Assembly: GCA_010030955.1 (NCBI GenBank)
Contig: RHBP01000029.1
Coordinates: 1 to 13,749, forward strand
Reading direction: 5' to 3'
Length of the DNA stretch: 13,749 nt
Origin: Synechococcaceae bacterium WBB_10_009
GTDB lineage: Bacteria; Cyanobacteriota; Cyanobacteriia; PCC-6307; Cyanobiaceae
This document shows positions 6,320-12,792 of this stretch, piece by piece. The translations under genes were made by a program, and so were the position numbers. Within the stretch, counting starts at the first letter, position 1. Every line of letters starts with the position of its first letter. The notes beneath the pieces were generated by a model. That model saw only the letters and a list, made by a program, of their open reading frames with translations, did no database searches and was not told where the DNA came from.

Positions 6320-7611
6320 CCACCAGCCTGGCGGCGGCGCCCCTGGTGGAAGCGGGGCGCTGGGATCTCCACTGCCCGCTGTGGCTGCTGCACCGCCCCG
6401 GAGCCCCGATCCTCTCCGCCAAGCTCTGGATGCGCGGCGGCAGCAGCGCCGACCCGGAGGGGCAACGGGGAGCGGCCCAGCTGCTCGCCGGGGTGCTCAG
6501 CCGTGGCTGCGGCCCCTACAGCGGCGACGCCCTGGCGGACCTGGTGGAGGGCTGTGGCGCCGGACTGCGCTGTGAAGCGGCGGAGGACGCCACCCTGATC
6601 AGCCTCAAGTGCGCCAGCGATGACGCCGCCACCCTGCTGCCACTGCTGCTGCAGATGGTGAGCAGCCCCTGGCTGGTGGACGATCAAATCGACCTGGAGC
6701 GCCAGCTCAACCTGCAGACGCTGCAACGGCAACGGGAGGATCCGTTCCAGGTGGCCCACGACCAGCTGCGCGAGCAGCTGTATGGCGCGGGGCCCTACGG
6801 CCACGACCCCCTGGGGGTGGAGGCGGAGCTGCGCCTGATCGCGCGTGGGGCCCTGCAGGATCGCGCCCAGGCCCTGGGGCAGGGCGGGGCGGTGCTGGTG
6901 TTGGCCGGCCAGATCCCCGACGGCGTCGAAGCGCTGCTGCTGCAGGGGCTGGAGGGGCGCCCCTGGGCCCCCTGCGCGCCCCAACGTCGCCCCGGCCCCT
7001 CCGGCACGGCCACCGCCTCGCTGGCCACAAGCTGCGATGAGACCGAGCAACTGGTGCTGATGCTGGGCACCACCACCACGGCGCTAGGGGCCGAGCAGGC
7101 CCTGGCCCTAAGGCTGCTGCATGCCCACCTGGGCATCGGCATGTCGAGCCGCCTGTTTGTGGCGCTGCGGGAAGAGCACGGCCTTGCCTACGACGTGGGG
7201 GTGCACCACCCGGCGCGGCTGGGGGACGCCCCATTTGTGATGCACCTGTCCAGCTCCGCCGATCGAGCCGCCGAGGCGTGCCGGGAACTGCTCAACGAGT
7301 GGCAACGCCTGCTGGAGCAGCCCCTCAGCCGCGCGGAGTTGGAGCTGACCCTCGCCAAGTTCCGGGGCCAGGAGGCCCTGGGACGCCAGACCAGCAGCCA
7401 ACTGGCCGACCGCCAGGCCCTGGTGCTCGGCCATGGCCTGGCGATGGATTTCGCCGACCGCAGCCTGGCGGCGGCGGCCCAGCTCACCCCGGCCGACCTG
7501 CACGCCGCCGCCCGCCAGCTGCTGGGGCGGCCCAGCCTCAGCCTGTGCGGCCCAGCCACGGCCTTGGCCGCGGCCGAGCGGGAATGGCAGCGGCACCCCT
7601 TGGCTAGCTGA
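6316..7611 (+). CDS. M16 family peptidase homologue lacking the zinc site (partner subunit)
   Basis: A 431-residue M16 fold protein. At the position of HxxEH it reads GAAQLLAGVL (52-61), with Gln55, Ala58 and Gly59 in place of His, Glu and His, so it cannot bind catalytic zinc. It does keep the C-domain substrate-binding pair in SSRLFVALREEHGLAYDV (277-294), Arg285 and Tyr292. This is the classic non-catalytic partner, as in alpha-MPP. The ATG at 6316 overlaps the first M16 gene's stop (ATGA), which fits 1:1 synthesis of a heterodimer. The same frame is open back to 5821, but that part is a shadow of the upstream gene. Its last 8 bases overlap, tail to tail, the stop of sipA on the other strand, leaving no room for a separate terminator. 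Confidence 0.88.
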   Translation: MTTSLAAAPLVEAGRWDLHCPLWLLHRPGAPILSAKLWMRGGSSADPEGQRGAAQLLAGVLSRGCGPYSGDALADLVEGCGAGLRCEAAEDATLISLKCASDDAATLLPLLLQMVSSPWLVDDQIDLERQLNLQTLQRQREDPFQVAHDQLREQLYGAGPYGHDPLGVEAELRLIARGALQDRAQALGQGGAVLVLAGQIPDGVEALLLQGLEGRPWAPCAPQRRPGPSGTATASLATSCDETEQLVLMLGTTTTALGAEQALALRLLHAHLGIGMSSRLFVALREEHGLAYDVGVHHPARLGDAPFVMHLSSSADRAAEACRELLNEWQRLLEQPLSRAELELTLAKFRGQEALGRQTSSQLADRQALVLGHGLAMDFADRSLAAAAQLTPADLHAAARQLLGRPSLSLCGPATALAAAEREWQRHPLAS

Positions 7612-7840
7612 GCAGCCGCTCCAAGTGGCGCCGTTCCAGCAGAAAGGCCCCGCGGCGGAAGCGCACCGCCACCAGCTCACCGGCCCGCAGGCCCACCACC
7701 TCCCCCTCCTCGCCGGTGTCCACCAGGTCGGGGGGGCGCAACATCGGCATCGCGTCAGCGCTTTTGAGGTAGGCCGGGGCCTGCAACAGACGCACCCGTG
7801 CCCCCACCTCCAGCTCCGCTGACTCAGGCGCGTCGGACAT
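7604..7840 (-). CDS. sipA: SipA-like (DUF3148) regulatory protein
   Basis: A 78-residue protein resembling SipA of Synechococcus elongatus and Synechocystis Ssl3451, also 78 residues. SipA is an SH3-like small protein that binds the sensor kinase NblS/Hik33 and stimulates its activity in light and stress signalling; the plant relative is CRR42. The recognisable parts are VGARVRLLQAPAYLKSADAM (12-31), MLRPPDLVDTGEEGEVVGLR (33-52) and VRFRRGAFLLERRHLE (59-74). The ATG at 7840 gives the family length; a 29-residue extension to 7927 is open but unlike the family. The gene lies between the M16 pair and bioY on the opposite strand: it shares 8 bp with the M16 partner's end, and its start touches the earliest possible bioY start. 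The name is from recalled family resemblance only. Confidence 0.78.
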   Translation of the reverse strand: MSDAPESAELEVGARVRLLQAPAYLKSADAMPMLRPPDLVDTGEEGEVVGLRAGELVAVRFRRGAFLLERRHLERLLS

Positions 7841-7865
7841 GGCGATGGGAGGGGGCCGGGTTGCG

Positions 7866-8483
7866 ATGCTGCCACTCTCCTGCAGGATGGGGCCCGTTGC
7901 CTGGCCTGCCGTGCGCGCCCTAGCCAACTGGAGCGGTGCCCTCGCCGGATTGCTGCTGCTGGTGTGCGGCGGCCTGGTGCAGGCGGCGCTGCCGGCCCTG
8001 GGCGGCGCGGGGCTGAGCGTGATTCCCCTGCCGATCAGCCTGCAGGTGCCCGCCCTGCTGCTGACGGCCCTGGTCTGTGGCCCCCGGCCGGCGATGCTGG
8101 CCGGGGTGGCCTACATCAGCCTGGGGCTGTTCCAACTGCCGGTGTTTCAGGCGGGCGGCGGCCTGGGCTACCTGCTGGATCCGGGGTTCGGTTACATCGC
8201 CGGCTTTCTGCCCGCCGCCTGGCTCACGGGCCGCCTGGGGCGGCAGCCGGGCATGGACAACCTGCTGAGCCTGGCGGGGGCCTCGGTGGTGGGGCTGCTG
8301 GTGCTGCAGGGCTGCGGACTGGCCAACCTGCTGCTGGGGGGCTTGGTGCAGCGCTGGAATGGGGCCCTGCCACAGCTGTTGATCAGCTACAGCCTCGGCC
8401 CCCTGCTGCCGCAGTTGTTGCTCTGTTGCGCCGTGGCCGTGCTGGCCCTGCCGCTGCGGCGCCTGCTGCTGGTGGAACCGTGA
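7866..8483 (+). CDS. bioY: BioY biotin transporter substrate-binding (S) component
   Basis: An approximately 205-residue integral membrane protein with about six hydrophobic spans, of the BioY family. BioY binds biotin and imports it alone or with an ECF energising module (not present here). Typical segments are VIPLPISLQVPALLLTAL near the second span, then AGVAYISLGLFQLPVF and GYLLDPGFGYIAGFLPAAWL, the GYL...GY.AGF.PAAW pattern characteristic of the family. The start is uncertain: ATG at 7839 overlaps sipA's start codon, 7866 follows a GGGAGGGGG stretch (GGAGG 13 nt away), and 7887 would give 198 residues. I chose 7866. The end overlaps lspA's start as TGATG. There is almost no space for a promoter after sipA, so it may be reached by readthrough from the M16 genes or by a promoter within the sipA region. 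Confidence 0.86.
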   Translation: MLPLSCRMGPVAWPAVRALANWSGALAGLLLLVCGGLVQAALPALGGAGLSVIPLPISLQVPALLLTALVCGPRPAMLAGVAYISLGLFQLPVFQAGGGLGYLLDPGFGYIAGFLPAAWLTGRLGRQPGMDNLLSLAGASVVGLLVLQGCGLANLLLGGLVQRWNGALPQLLISYSLGPLLPQLLLCCAVAVLALPLRRLLLVEP

Positions 8484-8938
8484 TGGCTCCCGCGTACCGC
8501 ACCGCCCTGGTGGTGCTGCTGTTGGATCAGCTCAGCAAGGCCTGGGCCAGCGCCAGCCTGCAGCCCGGGGTGGTGTCGCCGCTGCTGCCGGGCCTGCTGC
8601 AACTGCGCCTGGTGTTCAACACCGGTGCCGCCTTCAGCCTGCTGAGCGGCAATGCCCTGCTGTTGGGGCTGGTGAGTGCCGCCGTGGCGGCGGGCCTGGT
8701 GGTGTGGATCCAGACCAGCGGCCCCCTGCGGCCCTGGCAGGCCACGGGGCTGGGGTTGCTGCTGGGGGGTGCCCTCGGCAATGGCCTCGACCGCTGGCGC
8801 CTCGGCCGGGTGGTGGATCTGATCGAGGCGGTGCCCGTGAGTTTTCCCGTGTTCAACCTGGCGGATGTGGCCATCAACCTGGCGGTGCTGTGCCTGGTGA
8901 TCGATCTGCTGCAGGGCCATGGACGTGCGGCCCGCTGA
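8483..8938 (+). CDS. lspA: Lipoprotein signal peptidase (signal peptidase II)
   Basis: A 151-residue inner-membrane aspartyl protease that removes the signal peptide from diacylglyceryl-modified prolipoproteins. Four spans are visible. The conserved LLLDQLSK carries Asp15; VFNTGAAFSLL (44-54) is the family's substrate-contact motif. GNGLDRWRLGRVVDLI holds catalytic Asp112, and FPVFNLADVAINLAV holds catalytic Asp128. Length is slightly short but normal. The ATG at 8483 shares its A with bioY's TGA stop, and the last 20 nt overlap the start of the FHA-PBP gene. This suggests the three are translated from one message. The longer open frame back to 7964 is a shadow of bioY. Confidence 0.95.
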   Translation: MAPAYRTALVVLLLDQLSKAWASASLQPGVVSPLLPGLLQLRLVFNTGAAFSLLSGNALLLGLVSAAVAAGLVVWIQTSGPLRPWQATGLGLLLGGALGNGLDRWRLGRVVDLIEAVPVSFPVFNLADVAINLAVLCLVIDLLQGHGRAAR

Positions 8939-11060
8939 ACTGCACTGGCGCGGCGCCGATGGCACCCCCCAGCGGCAGCTGCTCACGCCCGGCCTCTATC
9001 GCATCGGCCGAGACCCGGCGGCGGAGATCTGCCTCACGGGCGCCGGGGTGAGCAAGCAGCACGCGCTGCTGGAGCACTGCGACGGCCATTGGTTGATCAG
9101 CGACCTCAACTCCACCAACGGGCTGTGGTGGCGTGGCCGGCGCGTGCAGCAGCTGCTGCTGGCCGATGGAGATGCCCTGCAACTCGCCCCCGGCGAGGCT
9201 GGGGCGGCATTGACGCTGCAGCTCCAGTGGCCGTCCAGCCGCCGCTGGCGCCGCGGCGCGCGCCTCGTCAGCGCCTTGCTGGCGGGACTGGCGGCCTCGG
9301 GCCTGGTGCTGCTGGCCCTCGGGCGCCTGCAGGTGCCCATTCGCAGCGAACTGAGCAACCAGCGCGGCCCACTGGTGCTGTTCGACGGCCAGAACCGGCC
9401 AATGCGCAACACCGAGGCGAGCCAACGGCGGGACCAGGGGCAGTTGAACGCCTTCGCCCCGGTGCTGGTGGACGCGTTGCTGGCCAGCGAGGACAACCGG
9501 TTCTGGCGCCACCCCGGCGTGGACCCCATCGGCACCGCCCGTGCCGTGGTCACCAACCTGCTCGGGGGCCGTGTCTTGGAGGGCGGCAGCACCCTCACCC
9601 AACAGCTGGCCCGCAGCCTGCATCCGGAGCAAGTGGGCCAGGGGGACACACTCCAGCGCAAGCTCCGCGAGCTGCTGGTGGCCCTGCAGCTGGAGGCCAG
9701 CTCCAGCAAGCGCGATCTGTTGCTGGCCTATCTCAACCGGGTGTATCTGGGGGCGGGCTGGGGCTTTGAGGCGGCGTCCCAGCAGCTGTTCGCCAAACCC
9801 GCCCGCGATCTCACCCTTGGGGAGGCCGCCCTGCTGGTGGGTCTGTTGCCATCCCCCAATGGCTTCGACCCCTGCGCCAATCCCCAGGGGGCCCTGAACG
9901 CCCGCAACCAGGTGCTGCGCAAGCTGGTGGACAGCGGCCGTGTCGGCATGGAGGCCGCCCGGCGGGCCCGGCGCCAACCGCTGGCCCTGGCACCGGAGGC
10001 GTGCGGGGCCGACGGCGCGGCACCGGTGCAACGGCCAGCACCGTTCTACGGCGATCAGGTGCGCCGCGATTTGGAGGCCCTGGTGGGCAGCGACGTGGCT
10101 GCTGAAGGCAACTTCCTGGTGAGCACGCACTTTGACCCGCTGCTGCAGGAGGTGGTGGAGCGTCGGCTGCGGCAAACGTTGCAGGCCAGCGCTGGGGCCA
10201 TCAGCCAGGGGGCGGTGGTGGTGATCGATGTCCGCAACGGCGGCATCCTGGCCATCAGCGGCGGCCGCGACTACAGCCTCAGCCAGTACAACCGCGCCAG
10301 CATGGCCCTGCGCCAGCCCGGCAGCACCTTCAAGCTGTTCCCCTACCTGGTGGCCCTGGAGCGGGGCATGGCCCCCGGCGATCCGGTGCCCTGCGGGCCG
10401 CTCGAGTGGGGCGGGCAGCGGTTCAGCAGCGGCTGCAGAGGGTCCCTCAGTCTTCTGGGGGCCTTTGCCAGCTCCAGCAACACCGCCGCCCTGCGCTTGG
10501 GCCGGTTGTTCGGCCTGGAGGCGGTGGTGCAGATGGCACGCAACCTGGGCATCACCAGCCCGCTGGAGCCTGTGCCGGGGCTGGTGCTCGGCCAGGCGGA
10601 GGTGCGCCTGCTGGAGCTCACCGCCGCCTATGGGGCCGTGGCCAATGGCGGCATCTGGCATGCCCCCAGCACCATCCGCAGGCTCAACGATGCCGGCAAC
10701 GGGGCCTCCGCCAGCTCGGGTTCGGCCCCCAGGGGCAGCTTGCGCCCTGGAAGGCGGGTGCTGAGCAGCGCCACCGCCCAGAGCATGCGGCAGCTGCTGC
10801 AGGCGGTGGTGCGCAGCGGCACGGGCCGAGCCGCCCGGCTGGGGGGCCAGGAGGGCGGCAAGACCGGCACCACCAACAACGGCCGCGACCTGCTGTTCAT
10901 CGGCTTCGAGCCCAGCCGCCATTGGGTGATGGGGATCTGGTTGGGCAACGACGACAACCGTCCCACCGGCGCCAGCAGCGCCGTGGCCGCTGCCCTCTGG
11001 GGCGAGATCATCCAGGCCGCCGGACGTGGCAGCCTGGCGGCGGGCACCAGCCTGCGCTGA
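8919..11060 (+). CDS. Class A penicillin-binding protein with N-terminal FHA domain
   Basis: A 713-residue bifunctional peptidoglycan synthase. Residues about 7-103 form an FHA (phosphothreonine-binding) domain: GR (30-31), SKQH (45-48), ISDLNSTNG (60-68). After a basic stretch (108-115), one span at about 116-135 anchors it, so the FHA domain is cytoplasmic and the enzyme periplasmic. The glycosyltransferase (GT51) domain has EDNRFWRHPG (191-200, catalytic Glu191), GGSTLTQQLA (222-231), RKLRE (247-251) and LLLAYLNRVYLG (267-278). The transpeptidase has Ser469-x-x-Lys472 in PGSTFK, Ser519-Ser-Asn521 and Lys648-Thr-Gly650, so both activities appear intact. The ATG at 8919 lies 20 nt inside lspA. 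The FHA fusion suggests control of wall synthesis by a Ser/Thr kinase, as inference. It is PBP1A/MrcA-like, but I cannot assign a specific symbol. Confidence 0.93.
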   Translation: MDVRPAELHWRGADGTPQRQLLTPGLYRIGRDPAAEICLTGAGVSKQHALLEHCDGHWLISDLNSTNGLWWRGRRVQQLLLADGDALQLAPGEAGAALTLQLQWPSSRRWRRGARLVSALLAGLAASGLVLLALGRLQVPIRSELSNQRGPLVLFDGQNRPMRNTEASQRRDQGQLNAFAPVLVDALLASEDNRFWRHPGVDPIGTARAVVTNLLGGRVLEGGSTLTQQLARSLHPEQVGQGDTLQRKLRELLVALQLEASSSKRDLLLAYLNRVYLGAGWGFEAASQQLFAKPARDLTLGEAALLVGLLPSPNGFDPCANPQGALNARNQVLRKLVDSGRVGMEAARRARRQPLALAPEACGADGAAPVQRPAPFYGDQVRRDLEALVGSDVAAEGNFLVSTHFDPLLQEVVERRLRQTLQASAGAISQGAVVVIDVRNGGILAISGGRDYSLSQYNRASMALRQPGSTFKLFPYLVALERGMAPGDPVPCGPLEWGGQRFSSGCRGSLSLLGAFASSSNTAALRLGRLFGLEAVVQMARNLGITSPLEPVPGLVLGQAEVRLLELTAAYGAVANGGIWHAPSTIRRLNDAGNGASASSGSAPRGSLRPGRRVLSSATAQSMRQLLQAVVRSGTGRAARLGGQEGGKTGTTNNGRDLLFIGFEPSRHWVMGIWLGNDDNRPTGASSAVAAALWGEIIQAAGRGSLAAGTSLR

Positions 11061-11084
11061 ACTCATGGCACTGATCTGGCCCCC

Positions 11085-12647
11085 GTGAAACCACCTGCTC
11101 GGCTCTGGCTCTGGCTTGGGATCGGGCTGCTGCTGGTGGTGGCGATCACCGCGGTGCTGCAGGCGGTGAATGCCCTGATCTGGCAGCTCAGCTATCTGCT
11201 GCCGAGCTGGCTGGTGGGGCCAACGCTGCTGTTGCTGTTCGGCGGCGGTGCGCTGCTGCTGGCGCAGGTGATGTGGCCCTGGCTGCAGGCCAGCCGCCGC
11301 AACGGTTCGGCCAAGGGCCCCAGCACCAACGTGCCCCCCGGCAACCGCCAGGAGGCGGCCCAGCAGAACCTGGCGGCGATCGACCAGCTGCTGGAGCGCA
11401 TCCGCGACGATGTGCAGCGCGAAGCCCTGCGCCAAGAACGCCAACGGGTCGCCGCCGAGCTGGAGCGCGGCGATCTGGTGGTGGTGGTGTTCGGCACGGG
11501 GTCCGCCGGCAAAACATCCCTCATCCGTGCCCTGCTCAAGGACGTCGTTGGGGACGTGGGCGCCGCCATGGGCTCCACCGATGCCTGCCAGCGCTACCGG
11601 CTGCGGCTCAGCAACCTGCCCCGTGGGCTGCAGCTGGTGGACACACCGGGGATCCTGGAGGCCGGCAGCGCGGGCCAGGAGCGGGAACAGCGGGCCCGCA
11701 GCCAAGCCGCCCAGGCGGATCTGCTGCTGCTGGTGGTGGATGGCGACCTGCGCAACGCCGAGCAGGAGGTGTTCGACGCCCTCGCCCGCCTCGGCAAACG
11801 GCTGTTGTTGGTGCTCAACAAATGCGACCTGCGGGGGCAGGAGGAGGAGCGCCGGCTGCTGGCGCTGCTGCGCCGCCGCTGCCAGGGTCGCATCGCCCCG
11901 GAGGACGTGGTGGCCGCCAGCGCCGCCCCGCAATCGGTGCCCATGCCCGGGGGCCGCCCGTTGCAACCACCGGCTGAAATCGATGCGCTGCTGCGGCGCA
12001 TCGCCCAGGTGCTGCACAGCGATGGCGAGGAGCTGATCGCCGACAACATCCTTCTGCAGAGCCGTCGCCTCAGCGATGCCGGCCGCCAGCTGCTGGGGGA
12101 GCAACGCCAAGGGGACGCCGAAGCGGTGGTGGATCGCTACAGCTGGATCAGCGCCGGCGTGCTGGCGGCCACGCCGCTGCCGGTGGTGGATTTGCTGGGG
12201 GCGGCGGCCGTGAACGCGCAGATGGTGGTGGAACTTGGGCGGATCTACGGCGTCAGCCTGTCGCGCGCCTCCGCCCAGGACCTGGCGGTGTCCGTGGGGC
12301 GCACCCTGGCGAGCCTCGGGGTGATCAAAGGGGGCTTGAGCGTGATCGGCAGCGCCCTCAGCCTCAACCTGCCGGCGCTGCTGCTCGCCCGGGCGGTGCA
12401 GGCGGTGGGCGCGGGCTGGCTCACCCGCGTGGCCGGCCGCAGTTTCATCACCTACTTCCAGCAGGACCAGGACTGGGGCGATGGCGGCATCCAGGAGGTG
12501 GTGCAGCGCCAGTACGACCTCAACCGCCGCGACTCCGCCCTGCAGGCCTTCCTCAGCGCCGCCCTCAGCCGGGTGGTGGAACCGCTGCAACGGCAGCAGA
12601 AGCAGGGGCAACTGCCACCGCGGCCGCCTGGGGCGGAGCGGGATTGA
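11085..12647 (+). CDS. Membrane-anchored Era-like GTPase with DUF697-like C-terminal region
   Basis: A 520-residue P-loop GTPase. Two N-terminal hydrophobic spans (about 8-28 and 42-64) are followed by a helical linker (87-127). The G domain has G1 GTGSAGKTS (137-145), G3 DTPG (186-189), G4 NKCD (245-248) and a plausible G5 ASA (278-280). The C-terminal part (about 350-450) is hydrophobic and Ala/Leu-rich, around WISAGVLAATPLPVVDLLGA (354-373), a pattern typical of the DUF697 domain found after Era-like GTPases in cyanobacteria. The biological role is unknown; membrane remodelling or envelope stress is a guess. The start is GTG at 11085, 24 nt after the PBP stop; no in-frame ATG gives the N-terminal spans. 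Its last 83 bp overlap, on the opposite strand, the gene for a small membrane protein. Confidence 0.85.
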   Translation: MKPPARLWLWLGIGLLLVVAITAVLQAVNALIWQLSYLLPSWLVGPTLLLLFGGGALLLAQVMWPWLQASRRNGSAKGPSTNVPPGNRQEAAQQNLAAIDQLLERIRDDVQREALRQERQRVAAELERGDLVVVVFGTGSAGKTSLIRALLKDVVGDVGAAMGSTDACQRYRLRLSNLPRGLQLVDTPGILEAGSAGQEREQRARSQAAQADLLLLVVDGDLRNAEQEVFDALARLGKRLLLVLNKCDLRGQEEERRLLALLRRRCQGRIAPEDVVAASAAPQSVPMPGGRPLQPPAEIDALLRRIAQVLHSDGEELIADNILLQSRRLSDAGRQLLGEQRQGDAEAVVDRYSWISAGVLAATPLPVVDLLGAAAVNAQMVVELGRIYGVSLSRASAQDLAVSVGRTLASLGVIKGGLSVIGSALSLNLPALLLARAVQAVGAGWLTRVAGRSFITYFQQDQDWGDGGIQEVVQRQYDLNRRDSALQAFLSAALSRVVEPLQRQQKQGQLPPRPPGAERD

Positions 12648-12792
12648 GCCCCAGGGCCTCCGGCGGCGGCGGCAGCAGGGGCCCGCGGGCATCCAGCACG
12701 GTGATCAGCAGCAGGTAGGCCACGGCGATGGCCACCGACATGGCTCCGGTGACAATCGCCACCCAGCGGCCGCGGCGGTCTGGGGGTGTCAT
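12565..12792 (-). CDS. Small single-span membrane protein of unknown function (75 aa)
   Basis: A 75-residue ORF with a basic N-terminus (MTPPDRRGRW), one clear membrane span at about 11-33 (VAIVTGAMSVAIAVAYLLLI and following), then GPLLPPPPEALGLNP and an Ala/Pro/Val-rich tail. The basic start suggests the N-terminus stays inside. The ATG at 12792 overlaps the stop of the upstream decarboxylase as ATGA, which strongly supports a real, coupled gene. The last 27 codons lie antisense to the end of the GTPase gene; this low-complexity tail could be less constrained. I recall similar short proteins in picocyanobacteria but cannot name a family or function. Confidence 0.7.
   Translation of the reverse strand: MTPPDRRGRWVAIVTGAMSVAIAVAYLLLITVLDARGPLLPPPPEALGLNPAPPQAAAVAVAPASAAVAAVPPPG

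Noticed and set aside
7841..7927. Longer sipA start at 7927
   Set aside because: The family length of 78 residues is met from 7840, and the extension overlaps the bioY N-terminal coding region.
8874..12692. A 1272-codon open frame on the minus strand opposite lspA, the PBP and the GTPase
   Set aside because: It is low-complexity (Gln/Ala/Gly/His-rich) with no domain and lies exactly antisense to three genes with clear motifs; long antisense frames are expected at this GC content and codon bias.
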